A stretch of DNA of 64,000 nucleotides from Ferruginibacter sp. GTDB lineage: Bacteria > Bacteroidota > Bacteroidia > Chitinophagales > Chitinophagaceae. Every line of letters starts with the position of its first letter. Within the stretch, counting starts at the first letter, position 1. The stretch covers positions 186,001 to 250,000 of the forward strand of contig JABFQZ010000001.1 in the NCBI GenBank assembly GCA_013141435.1, in the 5' to 3' direction. Below are positions 24,316 through 33,331 of this stretch, one piece after another. Position numbers and translations under genes: made by a program. Under the pieces are notes generated by a model that searched no databases, was not told the origin of the DNA, and saw only the letters and a program-made list of their open reading frames with translations.

Positions 24316-25593
24316 ATGACCAATAAAGACTCCGCTTTACTTTCCTGGAAAAACGTAAAAGGTAACAAACTTCGTACTGCCATTACAATCATAATAATGG
24401 CACTTGGTATTTTTGCGCTTATCCTTATTATTACAGCTATAAAAGCAGCAAGTAATGGGCTTACATCAAGCTTTTCTACCATGGGTGCCAATTCTTTTGG
24501 CATACGTTTTAAAAGCCGAAACCTAAATTTTAATGGGAATAATAATACCACAAAAAAAACCAAAAGGGGCTTAAAAGAAAAAAAATCCAACGAAGGCATT
24601 CCTATAAGTTACAATGAAGCAAGAGAATTTAAAGAACGGTACAGTTTCCCTGGTACAAAGGTTGGGCTTACATTACGTGGGCCAAATAATATTGTAACCA
24701 ATATAGGTTCTAAAAAAACAAATCCTGATGTAAGTATTTCGGGTGGAGATGAAAATTTTTTAGAATTAAACGGTTATAAAATTGCCTATGGACGAAATTT
24801 TACACCTGCCGAAGTAAATGTAGGTAGAAACGTTTGTGTAATAGGAAGTGGAATTGCTCAAAAATTATTTCCTACAAATAATGCAAAAGCTATAGATGCT
24901 ATAATAAACGTAGATCATATTCCCTATAGGGTAATAGCCGTATTAGAAGAAAAAGGAAGCAGTGCATTTTTAAATACAAGTAGAGTAATAATAACCACTA
25001 TAAATAATATTCGAAGACAATATGCAGGTCAGGCATCATCATTTGCTATAGGAGTAATGGTAAAAGATTTAAAACTTATGGATATGGCATCTGGCGAAGC
25101 CATAGCTACCTTTAGACCAATACGAAAACTTGTAGTAACAGACGATGATAATTTTTTTATTGATAAAAGTGATAGTGTAGCACAATCGTTATTAAAAAAT
25201 TTAAGTTTTTTAGAGTATGGTACAATTGCTATAGCTTTTATAACCCTTGTTGGCGCTGCCATTGGGCTTATGAACATAATGCTGGTAGCCGTAAACGAAC
25301 GTACAAAAGAAATAGGACTTACTAAAGCTTTAGGTGCTACACGAAAAGATATTAGAGCTCAGTTTCTTTTCGAAAGCGTAATTATTAGTTTGCTTGGCGC
25401 TATTGTAGGTATAGTATCAGGTGTATTAATCGGCAATATTGTAGCCATCTTATTAAAAACTGGATTTGTAATACCTTGGTTATGGGTAGCTATTGCAGTA
25501 ATTGTTTGTACAATTGTAGGGTTGTTAGCAGGCTTAATACCTGCAATTAAAGCAAGTAAGTTAGATCCTATTGTAGCTTTGCGATACGAATAG
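24316..25593 (+). CDS. MacB/FtsX-type ABC transporter permease
   Basis: A 425-residue permease of the MacB family. One N-terminal helix (about 20-42), a large periplasmic MacB core domain (about 45-275), and three C-terminal helices with NERTKEIGLTKALGATRKDI, the FtsX-domain coupling motif, and PAIKASKLDPIVALRYE at the end. These proteins transmit ATP hydrolysis to periplasmic steps rather than transport through the membrane. No ATPase gene lies next to it, so its partner must be elsewhere. Confidence 0.88.
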   Translation: MTNKDSALLSWKNVKGNKLRTAITIIIMALGIFALILIITAIKAASNGLTSSFSTMGANSFGIRFKSRNLNFNGNNNTTKKTKRGLKEKKSNEGIPISYNEAREFKERYSFPGTKVGLTLRGPNNIVTNIGSKKTNPDVSISGGDENFLELNGYKIAYGRNFTPAEVNVGRNVCVIGSGIAQKLFPTNNAKAIDAIINVDHIPYRVIAVLEEKGSSAFLNTSRVIITTINNIRRQYAGQASSFAIGVMVKDLKLMDMASGEAIATFRPIRKLVVTDDDNFFIDKSDSVAQSLLKNLSFLEYGTIAIAFITLVGAAIGLMNIMLVAVNERTKEIGLTKALGATRKDIRAQFLFESVIISLLGAIVGIVSGVLIGNIVAILLKTGFVIPWLWVAIAVIVCTIVGLLAGLIPAIKASKLDPIVALRYE

Positions 25594-25938
25594 GGATTTT
25601 ATTCTAACATAATCTTTGTTTAATTATTCACAAATTAAAATTTGCTATTTTGCTTACAACTCTTTATTTTACTGCATTGTAAGCTATTTTTACGTTTTTT
25701 TATTTTTTTAGATTATTGTGGAAAACGTATATTGTAAAAAAAATAAATTTTTATTTACTTTTTTTTACAATATTTTAGTGTTTAGAAAAAATGATAAAAA
25801 CTATTTATTTTCAATTTTGTTTTTATCATTATTTCATTAACTTGTGGTTTCAGAAACAAACGTTTTTGAAATTTATTTTTTAATAATTATTTTTAACAAA
25901 ACACATTTTTAAACCTCACTTTCAAAAACTTGAATCTT
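25594..25938. other. 345-bp AT-rich leader of exbB
   Basis: No gene is visible. A 12-bp perfect inverted repeat, AATGATAAAAAC (25790-25801) and GTTTTTATCATT (25819-25830), stands about 110 bases before exbB. It has no T-run and may be an operator or an mRNA leader structure. The rest is A/T-rich. Confidence 0.5.
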
Positions 25939-26778
25939 ATGGCAGACGTAAAATCGGTATCATCCGCACAAGCAAAAAAATCTGGTAATTCTATTTCATG
26001 GTTAGCTCCATTAATTTGTATAATCTTAGGTTATATTATTTGGCGTTTTGTTTTAGGAGATGCCTCTCATTTTAAAACTGGTAAAGAAGGCGGATTTTGG
26101 CCTGATAGAGAAGGAGCAACTAGTGGCTTATATAAAATGTACCAAGGTGGTATTATTGTGCCAATACTTATTGGTTGTATGCTTACAGTATTTACTTTCA
26201 TTATTGAGCGTTTTCTTACCATTGCAAAAGCAGGTGGTAGTGCAAGCAATGCCGATTTTATTAGAAAAGTACAATACAACCTTGCTAATAAAAATGTAGA
26301 TGCAGCATTGGCAGAATGCGATAAGCAAAAAGGAAGTGTAGGTAATGTAATGAAAGCAGGTTTACATCGTTATAAAGAAATGATTGGTAATAATGAACTT
26401 AGTACCGATCAAAAAGTAATGGCAATACAAAAAGAAGTAGAAGAAGCTACATCTTTAGAATTGCCAATGTTAGAAAAAAACTTAGTATTTCTTTCTACAA
26501 TTGCATCTGTAGCTACTCTCTTAGGTTTGCTTGGTACAGTTATGGGAATGATACGCTCTTTCTCAGCATTAGGCGAAGATAGTGGTGGTGGTGCAGCCGC
26601 TGGTAAATTATCGCAAGGTATTTCTGAAGCATTGTACAATACGGCATTAGGTATTGGTACATCAGCTTTTGCAATTATATTTTATAACATTTTTACTACC
26701 AAAATAGATGGTATTACTTATGGTATAGATGAGTCTGGTTTTACTTTAACACAATCTTTTGCATCTCTATACAAATAA
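25939..26778 (+). CDS. exbB: ExbB/TolQ-type proton channel protein
   Basis: A 279-residue MotA/TolQ/ExbB protein (ATG 25939, MADVKS). Three membrane segments at about 20-42, 70-95 and 175-255. The family core is visible in LSTIASVATLLGLLGTVMGM and in GISEALYNTALGIGTSAFAI. With ExbD and TonB it converts proton motive force into work on outer-membrane transporters. An N-terminal helix region is longer than in E. coli ExbB, as usual for Bacteroidota. Confidence 0.93.
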   Translation: MADVKSVSSAQAKKSGNSISWLAPLICIILGYIIWRFVLGDASHFKTGKEGGFWPDREGATSGLYKMYQGGIIVPILIGCMLTVFTFIIERFLTIAKAGGSASNADFIRKVQYNLANKNVDAALAECDKQKGSVGNVMKAGLHRYKEMIGNNELSTDQKVMAIQKEVEEATSLELPMLEKNLVFLSTIASVATLLGLLGTVMGMIRSFSALGEDSGGGAAAGKLSQGISEALYNTALGIGTSAFAIIFYNIFTTKIDGITYGIDESGFTLTQSFASLYK

Positions 26779-26876
26779 TTTGTATGGAATGTTGAAATAA
26801 TTGCATCTTAATATAAAACCCTTGCCTAGCATTTTTTGCTAGGCAAGAATAAAGTAAACCTCTAAATATAATATTA

Positions 26877-27542
26877 ATGCCAAAAGTTAAAATACCAAGA
26901 AAAAGCACAGCTGTAGATATGACGGCAATGTGTGATGTGGCATTTTTGTTGTTGTCGTTTTTCATATTAGCAACAAAACAAAAACCACCCGAAGTGTTGG
27001 CAGTGTCTGTTCCAAGTTCTGTATCTACAAAAGTTGCATCAGATAAGGCAATACTTATAACACTTACTAAAGATGGACGTACTTTTTTAATGCTTGGCGA
27101 AGATGCTAAAAAAGCAGAAGTATTGGCTAATATAAATGAAGTAAAAGGGTTAGGACTTACGCCTGCAGAGCTTACCAAATGGGGTAAACAACAATTTATA
27201 GGTACACCTTTAAATATGGTAAAAGGTACTTTAGCTTTAGCTACTGAACCTAATGCTGCATTGGCTCCAGGTATTCCTATTGATAGTGCCAATAATGAAA
27301 TGGCCGATTGGGTACGTAGTATTGCTAATGTGTTTGCTGCAGCATCTGTAGATCAAAAAGATTTAGAAAAAATACTTTTGATAAAAGGTGATGGTGAAGC
27401 ATTATACCCAAAATTTAAAATGATAAAAGAAGCCCTTAAGAAAAATGAAATTTTTAAATTTCAAATAGTAACTAATGGTACACCAGCACCTATAGGCTCC
27501 GAGTTATACATTGAAAATAAATTAGGGGTTAAACAAGATTAA
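26877..27542 (+). CDS. exbD: ExbD/TolR-type protein (first copy)
   Basis: A 221-residue ExbD-family protein. A short cytoplasmic N-terminus leads to one helix with the key Asp in DMTAMCDVAFLLLSFFILAT, followed by a periplasmic domain. It is 99 bases downstream of exbB and 24 bases before a second exbD, the usual tandem pair in this phylum. Confidence 0.9.
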   Translation: MPKVKIPRKSTAVDMTAMCDVAFLLLSFFILATKQKPPEVLAVSVPSSVSTKVASDKAILITLTKDGRTFLMLGEDAKKAEVLANINEVKGLGLTPAELTKWGKQQFIGTPLNMVKGTLALATEPNAALAPGIPIDSANNEMADWVRSIANVFAAASVDQKDLEKILLIKGDGEALYPKFKMIKEALKKNEIFKFQIVTNGTPAPIGSELYIENKLGVKQD

Positions 27543-27566
27543 TTAAAAATTTAAAAATATTTTGAC

Positions 27567-28121
27567 ATGGCAGAAATGGATACCTCTGGCGGGGGCAGTC
27601 ATAAAAAAGGCCCTGGCGTAAAAAAGGCAGTAAAAAAATCTACAAGGGTAGATCTTACGCCAATGGTGGATCTTGGTTTTTTGTTAATTACATTTTTTGT
27701 ATTTACAACAACCATGAGTCAATCTACCGCAATGGCAATGAACGAACCTAAAGACAATAAAGACCCACTAAACGAAAAAGAAGTAAAAGAATCGGGGGCA
27801 ATGACTATTTTGTTGGGCAAATCAAATCAAGTATATTATTACATGGGTAAGTTAGACGAAACCCGTCTTTCGGAGCAATTCAAATCAACGGATTTTAAGG
27901 CTATACGTCAAATAATTACCGATAAAAAGAAAGCTACACCCGAAGGAGATTTAATGTACGTAATAAAAGCTGCCGACGAATCTACTTTTGGTAACTCTAT
28001 GAATATTATAGATGAAATGACCATTTGTGGTGTAAAAGCTGGGCATTATGCCGAAGATAAAATTTCGGATACCGAAAAAAAGCTAATTACAATGACCGAA
28101 AGCACCAATAACGTAAAATAG
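27567..28121 (+). CDS. exbD: ExbD/TolR-type protein (second copy)
   Basis: A 184-residue ExbD paralogue. A lysine-rich cytoplasmic start leads to RVDLTPMVDLGFLLITFFVF with the proton-relay Asp. It differs clearly from the first copy in its periplasmic part, so the two probably form a heteromeric assembly with ExbB. Confidence 0.9.
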   Translation: MAEMDTSGGGSHKKGPGVKKAVKKSTRVDLTPMVDLGFLLITFFVFTTTMSQSTAMAMNEPKDNKDPLNEKEVKESGAMTILLGKSNQVYYYMGKLDETRLSEQFKSTDFKAIRQIITDKKKATPEGDLMYVIKAADESTFGNSMNIIDEMTICGVKAGHYAEDKISDTEKKLITMTESTNNVK

Positions 28122-28169
28122 TTTATGGAAATTATTTTATTTTGAATCTAATTATTAAACAAGTTTTAC

Positions 28170-29006
28170 ATGGAAGCAAATAAAATTTTAAATGCCGATA
28201 TACTCGATATTATTTTTGAAGGCAAAAATAAATCGTATGGGGCTTATGAATTACGCAAAACATACAATTCTCGAATTGTGAAAGCAATTATAGGAATGGG
28301 GGCTTTATTATTACTATTGGGAGGTAGCATGTTATTAGCCAAAGTGGTAAATGCTAATAAACAAGTATTAAACACCGAAGAAGTATCAATGGCAGAAGTA
28401 AAAAAAGAGGAATTAGCAGCACCACCACCGCCACCACCACCACCACCACCTAAGCCTCCACCACCACCCGAAATTAAACAAATTCAATTTACTCCGCCAG
28501 TTATTAAAAAAGACAACGAAGTAAGAAAAGATGAAAAAATTGAGGAAATAAAAGATGATGCAGCTATTAGTACTAAAACTGTAGTTACAGAAAATACCAA
28601 ACAAGTAGTGCAAGCACCTGTAGAGGTTAAAGAATCTCAAGTAGCAGCACCACCAGTAAAAGTGGTAGAAGAAGATAAAGTTTTTCAAAAAGTAGAAATT
28701 GAAGCCGAGTACCCTGGAGGCGCAGGAGCTTGGAGAAAATACTTGGAAAGAAATTTAAGTGGAGATGTGGCTACTAGTGCTGGTGCACCTACAGGTGTTT
28801 ATCAAGTTATTGTGCGTTTTATTGTAGGTAAAGATGGCGAAATTAGAGATGTAGTAGCCGAAACTAATCATGGCTATGGTATGGAAGAAGAAGCTGTAAA
28901 AGCCATTAAAAAAGGGCCAAAATGGAGTCCAGGTATTCAAAATGGCAATCAAGTTACATCTATAAAACGCCAACCAATAACTTTTCAGGTAACTGGCGAC
29001 GAATAA
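28170..29006 (+). CDS. tonB: energy transducer TonB (second copy)
   Basis: A 278-residue TonB. One membrane helix (about 34-53), a proline-rich stretch (about 86-101) of more than ten prolines, a charged linker, and a C-terminal TonB domain with AEYPGGAGAWRKYLERNL and GPKWSPGIQNG. Its N-terminal 45 residues match those of the TonB at 2577 (DIIFEGKNKSYGAYELRK against DIIFENKNKLYGAYALRK), so the two are paralogues. Last gene of exbB-exbD-exbD-tonB; a terminator follows. Confidence 0.93.
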   Translation: MEANKILNADILDIIFEGKNKSYGAYELRKTYNSRIVKAIIGMGALLLLLGGSMLLAKVVNANKQVLNTEEVSMAEVKKEELAAPPPPPPPPPPKPPPPPEIKQIQFTPPVIKKDNEVRKDEKIEEIKDDAAISTKTVVTENTKQVVQAPVEVKESQVAAPPVKVVEEDKVFQKVEIEAEYPGGAGAWRKYLERNLSGDVATSAGAPTGVYQVIVRFIVGKDGEIRDVVAETNHGYGMEEEAVKAIKKGPKWSPGIQNGNQVTSIKRQPITFQVTGDE

Positions 29007-29026
29007 TCAAGTAAATAATAAATTAC

Positions 29027-29063
29027 AAAAATGCTTCCAATAATATTTGGAGGCATTTTTTTG
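29027..29063 (+). terminator. intrinsic terminator after tonB
   Basis: Stem AAAAATGCTTCCAA / TTTGGAGGCATTTTT (one G-T pair) with a T-run, 20 bases after the tonB stop. Confidence 0.88.
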
Positions 29064-29117
29064 TACCGAAATATATTTAGGAAGGTATAATATTTTTTGT
29101 TTTAAAGTACACTAACC

Positions 29118-29162
29118 AATAAGAAAAAAAGCTTCTCATTCAAGAGAAACTTTTTTCTTATT
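29118..29162 (-). terminator. intrinsic terminator after the DUF4332 gene (bidirectional)
   Basis: Near-perfect 19-bp stem with arms 29118-29137 and 29144-29162 (AATAAGAAAAAAGCTTCTC type) and T-runs on both sides, between convergent genes. Confidence 0.8.
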
Positions 29163-29184
29163 AAATTTTATATTTTTTGTACAA

Positions 29185-29592
29185 TTAATGAAAAACGCCT
29201 TGTTCTAACGTTTTAGCTTGATCTATCATTTTTTGTAATTGTTCTGCCGAAGGTACTCTTCCACTAAGTTTTTTTTTATCATTTACTTCTTGCATTTTTG
29301 CAGCAAGGTTAGCAGCATTACGGGTTGCAAACTCCTTTACTGTATCTACACCTGCTGCTTCTAATAATTCCGAAAACTGACCAGCAACACCATCTATACG
29401 ATGTAAATCGCTGTGGTTTACCCAAGTTAAAATTTTTCCTTCGTCTATACCAGTTGCATCTGCAAGTGTTTTTCTGCCAGCTTTGGTGGCAGCTTTTGCA
29501 AGTAAATCTGCTGTTGTGTTTATGCCAGCAGCGGTTAATTTTTCGGCATAAACTGGACCAATGCCTTCGATGTCGATAATGTTGTAAGCCAT
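29185..29592 (-). CDS. DUF4332 helix-hairpin-helix protein
   Basis: A 135-residue protein with two helix-hairpin-helix-like units: IDIEGIGPVYAEKLTAAGI at the start and HRIDGVAGQFSELLEAAGV in the middle, the pattern of the DUF4332 family. It is predicted to be cytosolic and may bind nucleic acid. No partner is evident; its neighbours are tonB (convergent) and metK (same strand, 384 bases upstream). Confidence 0.88.
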   Translation of the reverse strand: MAYNIIDIEGIGPVYAEKLTAAGINTTADLLAKAATKAGRKTLADATGIDEGKILTWVNHSDLHRIDGVAGQFSELLEAAGVDTVKEFATRNAANLAAKMQEVNDKKKLSGRVPSAEQLQKMIDQAKTLEQGVFH

Positions 29593-29756
29593 AGAGTATA
29601 TTTTTAGACTCTAAATGTAAATTGATTTTTGAATTTAAAAAATTATTTTACTAGTTATTTTATAGATTTTTAAAGTTTCACTATTATTAGAATAGGTTAA
29701 AGCCTCATTTTACTTTTTGTATGTACATCAGCATTTACCAATGTAAGATTTATATA

Positions 29757-29848
29757 ATACCATTGTGATTAAATATTTCACCCAGCGAAACAGTGATAAC
29801 TACGTACACAACGATTTTTGTGGAACAATTTAGTTTTTACAATGGTAT
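29757..29848. repeat. 92-bp element with inverted ends
   Basis: ATACCATTGT (29757-29766) and ACAATGGTAT (29839-29848) are perfect inverted repeats. Inside, 29777-29800 is the reverse complement of 16261-16284 with 23 of 24 bases alike (GTTATCACTGTTTCGCTG core). It resembles a small non-autonomous repeat. Confidence 0.55.
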
Positions 29849-29920
29849 AACATTGATTTGTTGGCTATTTGTTTTATAAATCACATTGGTAAAATCTGTT
29901 TTATAATTACCACCTAAATA

Positions 29921-29952
29921 AAAAACCATAAACTTTTTAGGTTTATGGTTTT
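29921..29952 (-). terminator. intrinsic terminator of metK
   Basis: Stem AAAACCATAAAC / GTTTATGGTTTT with T-run in the minus direction, 25 bases after the metK stop. Confidence 0.85.
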
Positions 29953-29976
29953 AATATTTAATAAATGCATTTTAAT

Positions 29977-31236
29977 CTATTTAATGCCAAATACTTTTTT
30001 TACTTCTTTAATGGCATCAAGTTTTTCCCAAGTAAATAATTCTACTTTTTTCTTTAAAGTTTTTCCATCAGGAGAAACAAAAGTTTTTTCTATTGTTTCT
30101 GGTGTACGACCCATGTGGCCGTAAGCAGCAGTTTCGCTATAAATTGGGTTGCGAAGTTTTAATCTTTGCTCTATAAAATATGGGCGCATATCAAAACAAG
30201 ACATTTTCATTATTTTATCGGCAATTTGACCATCTGTCAATTTTACCTTAGCAGTACCATAAGTAACTACATTTATACTAGTTGGTTGTGCTACACCAAT
30301 TGCGTAACTTACCTGAACCAATACTTCGCTACAAAGCCCTGCTGCTACTAAATTTTTTGCAATATGTCTTGTTGCATAAGCTGCACTTCTATCTACTTTA
30401 CTTGGGTCTTTTCCGCTAAATGCACCACCGCCATGTGCACCTTTTCCGCCATAAGTATCTACAATAATTTTTCGACCTGTAAGCCCTGTATCGCCGTGTG
30501 GACCACCAATTACAAACTTACCAGTTGGGTTTATATGGTATTTAATTTTATTATTGAAAAGATGTGCGTATTTTTTATATTTTGCTTTTACTCTTGGTAT
30601 TACAATATTAATGATGTCTTTTTTAATTTTGGCTAACATTACTTCGTCTTTTCCAAAATCGTCGTGCTGTGTAGATACTACAATTGCATCAATTCTTACA
30701 GGAACGTTGTTATCGTCATACTCTAAAGTTACTTGGCTTTTAGCATCGGGGCGAAGGTATTTTATTGCTTTATTTTCTCTACGTACTATGGCCAATTCTT
30801 TTAAAATATCATGAGATAATGCTAGGGCTAATGGCATGTAATTTTCGGTTTCGTTGGTAGCATATCCAAACATCATACCTTGGTCGCCTGCGCCTTGTTC
30901 TTCTTTCTTTTTTCTATCTACACCTTGGTTTATATCGCCACTTTGTTCGTGTATAGCACTTAAAATGCCGCAAGAATTTGCTTCAAACATATACTCACTT
31001 TTGGTATATCCAATTTTGCGTATTACTCCACGAGCAATTTCTTGTACATCTAAATATGCTTTACTTTTTACTTCTCCAGCTAATATTACTTGCCCAGTAG
31101 TAACCAGTGTTTCGCAAGCTACTTTACTTGTTGGGTCGAATGCTAAAAAATTATCTATAAGTGCATCACTAATTTGGTCTGCTACTTTGTCTGGATGTCC
31201 TTCACTAACGGACTCTGATGTAAATAAATATGACAT
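29977..31236 (-). CDS. metK: S-adenosylmethionine synthetase
   Basis: A 419-residue methionine adenosyltransferase, making SAM from methionine and ATP. Motifs: [16 protein letters not shown] at the N-terminus, [33 protein letters not shown], and the P-loop-like [20 protein letters not shown] promoter box TATCTTTGC lies at 31260-31268, leaving a leader of only about 15-20 bases, so there is no room for a SAM riboswitch. Confidence 0.97.
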   Translation of the reverse strand: MSYLFTSESVSEGHPDKVADQISDALIDNFLAFDPTSKVACETLVTTGQVILAGEVKSKAYLDVQEIARGVIRKIGYTKSEYMFEANSCGILSAIHEQSGDINQGVDRKKKEEQGAGDQGMMFGYATNETENYMPLALALSHDILKELAIVRRENKAIKYLRPDAKSQVTLEYDDNNVPVRIDAIVVSTQHDDFGKDEVMLAKIKKDIINIVIPRVKAKYKKYAHLFNNKIKYHINPTGKFVIGGPHGDTGLTGRKIIVDTYGGKGAHGGGAFSGKDPSKVDRSAAYATRHIAKNLVAAGLCSEVLVQVSYAIGVAQPTSINVVTYGTAKVKLTDGQIADKIMKMSCFDMRPYFIEQRLKLRNPIYSETAAYGHMGRTPETIEKTFVSPDGKTLKKKVELFTWEKLDAIKEVKKVFGIK

Positions 31237-31259
31237 ATATTTTTTTGATTTTTAAGATT

Positions 31260-31268
31260 GCAAAGATA
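31260..31268 (-). promoter_or_regulatory. TAnnTTTG-type promoter box of metK
   Basis: TATCTTTGC on the minus strand, 24 bases before the metK ATG; matches the Bacteroidota -7 consensus TAnnTTTG. Confidence 0.6.
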
Positions 31269-31285
31269 TGGAACGAATTTTTATA

Positions 31286-31321
31286 AAACAAAGCCCTTTA
31301 TTTTCATAAAAGGCTTTGTTT
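31286..31321 (-). terminator. intrinsic terminator of dnaK
   Basis: Stem AAACAAAGCCCTTTA / TAAAAGGCTTTGTTT (one mismatch) between the dnaK stop and the metK promoter, with T-runs. Confidence 0.85.
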
Positions 31322-31326
31322 ATTTT

Positions 31327-33231
31327 TTATTTTACTTCTTCAAATTCAGCATCGGTTACATTCTCACTTGCATCAGCATCTTGAGGTTGTGCATCAGCAT
31401 GTTCAGCCCCAGGTTGTTCGCCTCCAGCTTGTGTATCTTTATACATATCTTCGCTAGCAGTAGCCCATGCAGCATTTAACTCAGTAGTTGCTGCATCAAT
31501 TTGTGTAGCATCTTGTGTTTTATGTGCAACTTTCAATTTTTCTAAACTAGCTTCTATTGGTGCTTTTTTCTCTGCAGGTATTTTTTCGCCGTACTCTTTT
31601 AGTTGTTTTTCTGTTTGAAAAATTAAACTATCAGCTTGGTTTATTTTATCTACTTTTTCTCTTTCGGCTTTATCGCCTGCTTCGTTAGCTTTAGCTTCAT
31701 TTTTCATTTTTTCAATTTCTTCTTTGCTAAGTCCACTACCTGCTTCTATACGTATTTTTTGCTCTTTGCCTGTGCCTTTATCTTTGGCACTTACGTGTAA
31801 TATACCATTGGCATCTATATCAAATGTAACTTCTACTTGTGGTACACCTCTAGGTGCTGGTGGTATTCCATCGAGGTTAAAAGTACCAAGGCTTTTATTT
31901 TGATTGCTCATTGGTCTTTCGCCTTGCAAAACGTGTATTTGTACACCAGGTTGGTTATCGCTGGCGGTACTAAATGTTTCCGATTTTTTTGTTGGTATAG
32001 TTGTATTGCTTTCTATTAATCTTGTCATTACGCCACCCATGGTTTCTATACCTAAACTTAATGGAGTTACATCTAGCAACAAAACATCTTTAATATCTCC
32101 ACTTAATACAGCGCCTTGTATTGCTGCACCAATTGCAACTACCTCATCTGGGTTGACACCTCTATTAGGTTTTTTACCAAAGAATTTTTCTACAATTTCT
32201 TGCACTTTTGGAATACGTGAGCTACCGCCTACAAGTATTACTTCATCAATTTGCGAAACATTCATACCAGCATCTTTCAATGCTTGTTCGCATGGTTTTA
32301 AACAACGGTCAAATAATTTATCGGCAAGCGATTCAAATTTAGCCCTTGTAAGTTTTTTTACTAAATGCTTAGGCACACCATCTACTGCCGTAACGTATGG
32401 TAAATTTATTTCAGTTTCTGTGCTAGATGATAATTCTACTTTTGCTTTTTCGGCAGCTTCTTTTAAGCGTTGTAATGCCATCGGATCTTTACGAAGGTCT
32501 ATTGCTTCATCAGCTTTAAATTCATCGGCCAGCCAATCCATTATTACTTTATCAAAATCATCGCCACCTAAATGTGTATCGCCGTTAGTAGATTTTACTT
32601 CAAAAACACCATCGCCTAATTCCAATACAGAAACATCAAATGTACCACCACCTAAGTCGAACACGGCTATTTTTTGATCTTTACCTTTTTTATCTAAACC
32701 ATAAGCTAATGCTGCTGCTGTAGGTTCATTTACTACACGGCGTACATTTAAACCTGCTACTTCGCCAGCTTCTTTTGTAGCTTGACGCTGTGCATCGTTA
32801 AAGTAAGCCGGTACAGTTATTACCGCATCGGTTACTTCGGTACCAAGGTAGTCTTCGGCAGTTTTTTTCATTTTTTGCAACACCATGGCACTTATTTCTT
32901 GTGGAGTGTACATTCTGCCATCTATGTCTATACGTACTGTATTATTGTCGCCTTTTACTACTTTGTAGCTCCAATGTGTACTTTCTTCAGTTACTTCATC
33001 AAACCTGCGCCCCATAAAACGTTTTACACTGCTTATGGTATTTTGAGGGTTAGTAATTGCCTGACGTTTTGCAGGGTCACCTACTTTTCGTTCTCCATTT
33101 TTTAAGAAGGCTACTACCGATGGTGTTGTACGGCGACCTTCGTCGTTTGCTATTACTACTGGTTCGTTGCCTTCCATTACCGAAACGCAACTGTTGGTTG
33201 TTCCTAGATCAATTCCTATAATCTTTGCCAT
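31327..33231 (-). CDS. dnaK: molecular chaperone DnaK (Hsp70)
   Basis: A 634-residue Hsp70 chaperone. The ATG at 33231 ([20 protein letters not shown]) is the family start; the longer in-frame reading from 33291 would span the promoter. Signatures: [32 protein letters not shown], and [14 protein letters not shown] at the start of the substrate-binding domain; acidic tail at the C-terminus. It stands alone, without grpE or dnaJ next to it. A sigma-54-like element lies 27 bases upstream of the start. Confidence 0.98.
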   Translation of the reverse strand: MAKIIGIDLGTTNSCVSVMEGNEPVVIANDEGRRTTPSVVAFLKNGERKVGDPAKRQAITNPQNTISSVKRFMGRRFDEVTEESTHWSYKVVKGDNNTVRIDIDGRMYTPQEISAMVLQKMKKTAEDYLGTEVTDAVITVPAYFNDAQRQATKEAGEVAGLNVRRVVNEPTAAALAYGLDKKGKDQKIAVFDLGGGTFDVSVLELGDGVFEVKSTNGDTHLGGDDFDKVIMDWLADEFKADEAIDLRKDPMALQRLKEAAEKAKVELSSSTETEINLPYVTAVDGVPKHLVKKLTRAKFESLADKLFDRCLKPCEQALKDAGMNVSQIDEVILVGGSSRIPKVQEIVEKFFGKKPNRGVNPDEVVAIGAAIQGAVLSGDIKDVLLLDVTPLSLGIETMGGVMTRLIESNTTIPTKKSETFSTASDNQPGVQIHVLQGERPMSNQNKSLGTFNLDGIPPAPRGVPQVEVTFDIDANGILHVSAKDKGTGKEQKIRIEAGSGLSKEEIEKMKNEAKANEAGDKAEREKVDKINQADSLIFQTEKQLKEYGEKIPAEKKAPIEASLEKLKVAHKTQDATQIDAATTELNAAWATASEDMYKDTQAGGEQPGAEHADAQPQDADASENVTDAEFEEVK

Positions 33232-33257
33232 TTTATTAAATTTATTTGATAAGCAAT

Positions 33258-33275
33258 TTGCAATAGTTGTGCCAA
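33258..33275 (-). promoter_or_regulatory. sigma-54-type promoter of dnaK
   Basis: Minus strand TTGGCACAACTATTGCAA. It has GG and GC doublets exactly 10 bases apart, matching TGGCAC-N5-TTGCA (-24/-12). Transcription would start near 33248, about 17 bases before the DnaK ATG. Confidence 0.65.
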
Positions 33276-33331
33276 TAGGAGAAGTATGCAAAAATGGCAG
33301 GTTTGATAAAGTGAAAGCTGTATTAGTGAGC

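Larger units (their letters stand above)
29593..29976. other. 384-bp spacer between metK and the DUF4332 gene
   Basis: No gene is visible. It holds a 92-bp palindrome-ended element (29757-29848), inside which lies a segment repeated at 16261-16284 and, more loosely, at 8270-8316. The metK terminator is at 29921-29952. Confidence 0.6.

Noticed and set aside
28413-28688. Antisense tryptophan/tyrosine-rich open frame over tonB
   Set aside because: It is the mirror of the proline-rich (CCA/CCG) stretch of TonB.
31237-31259. SAM riboswitch before metK
   Set aside because: The promoter box at 31260-31268 leaves a leader of only about 15-20 bases, too short for any known SAM aptamer.
31904-32677. 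257-residue open frame antisense to dnaK
   Set aside because: It lies wholly inside the highly conserved dnaK gene, has a serine/proline-rich composition produced by the reverse of AT-rich coding DNA, and shows no motif.
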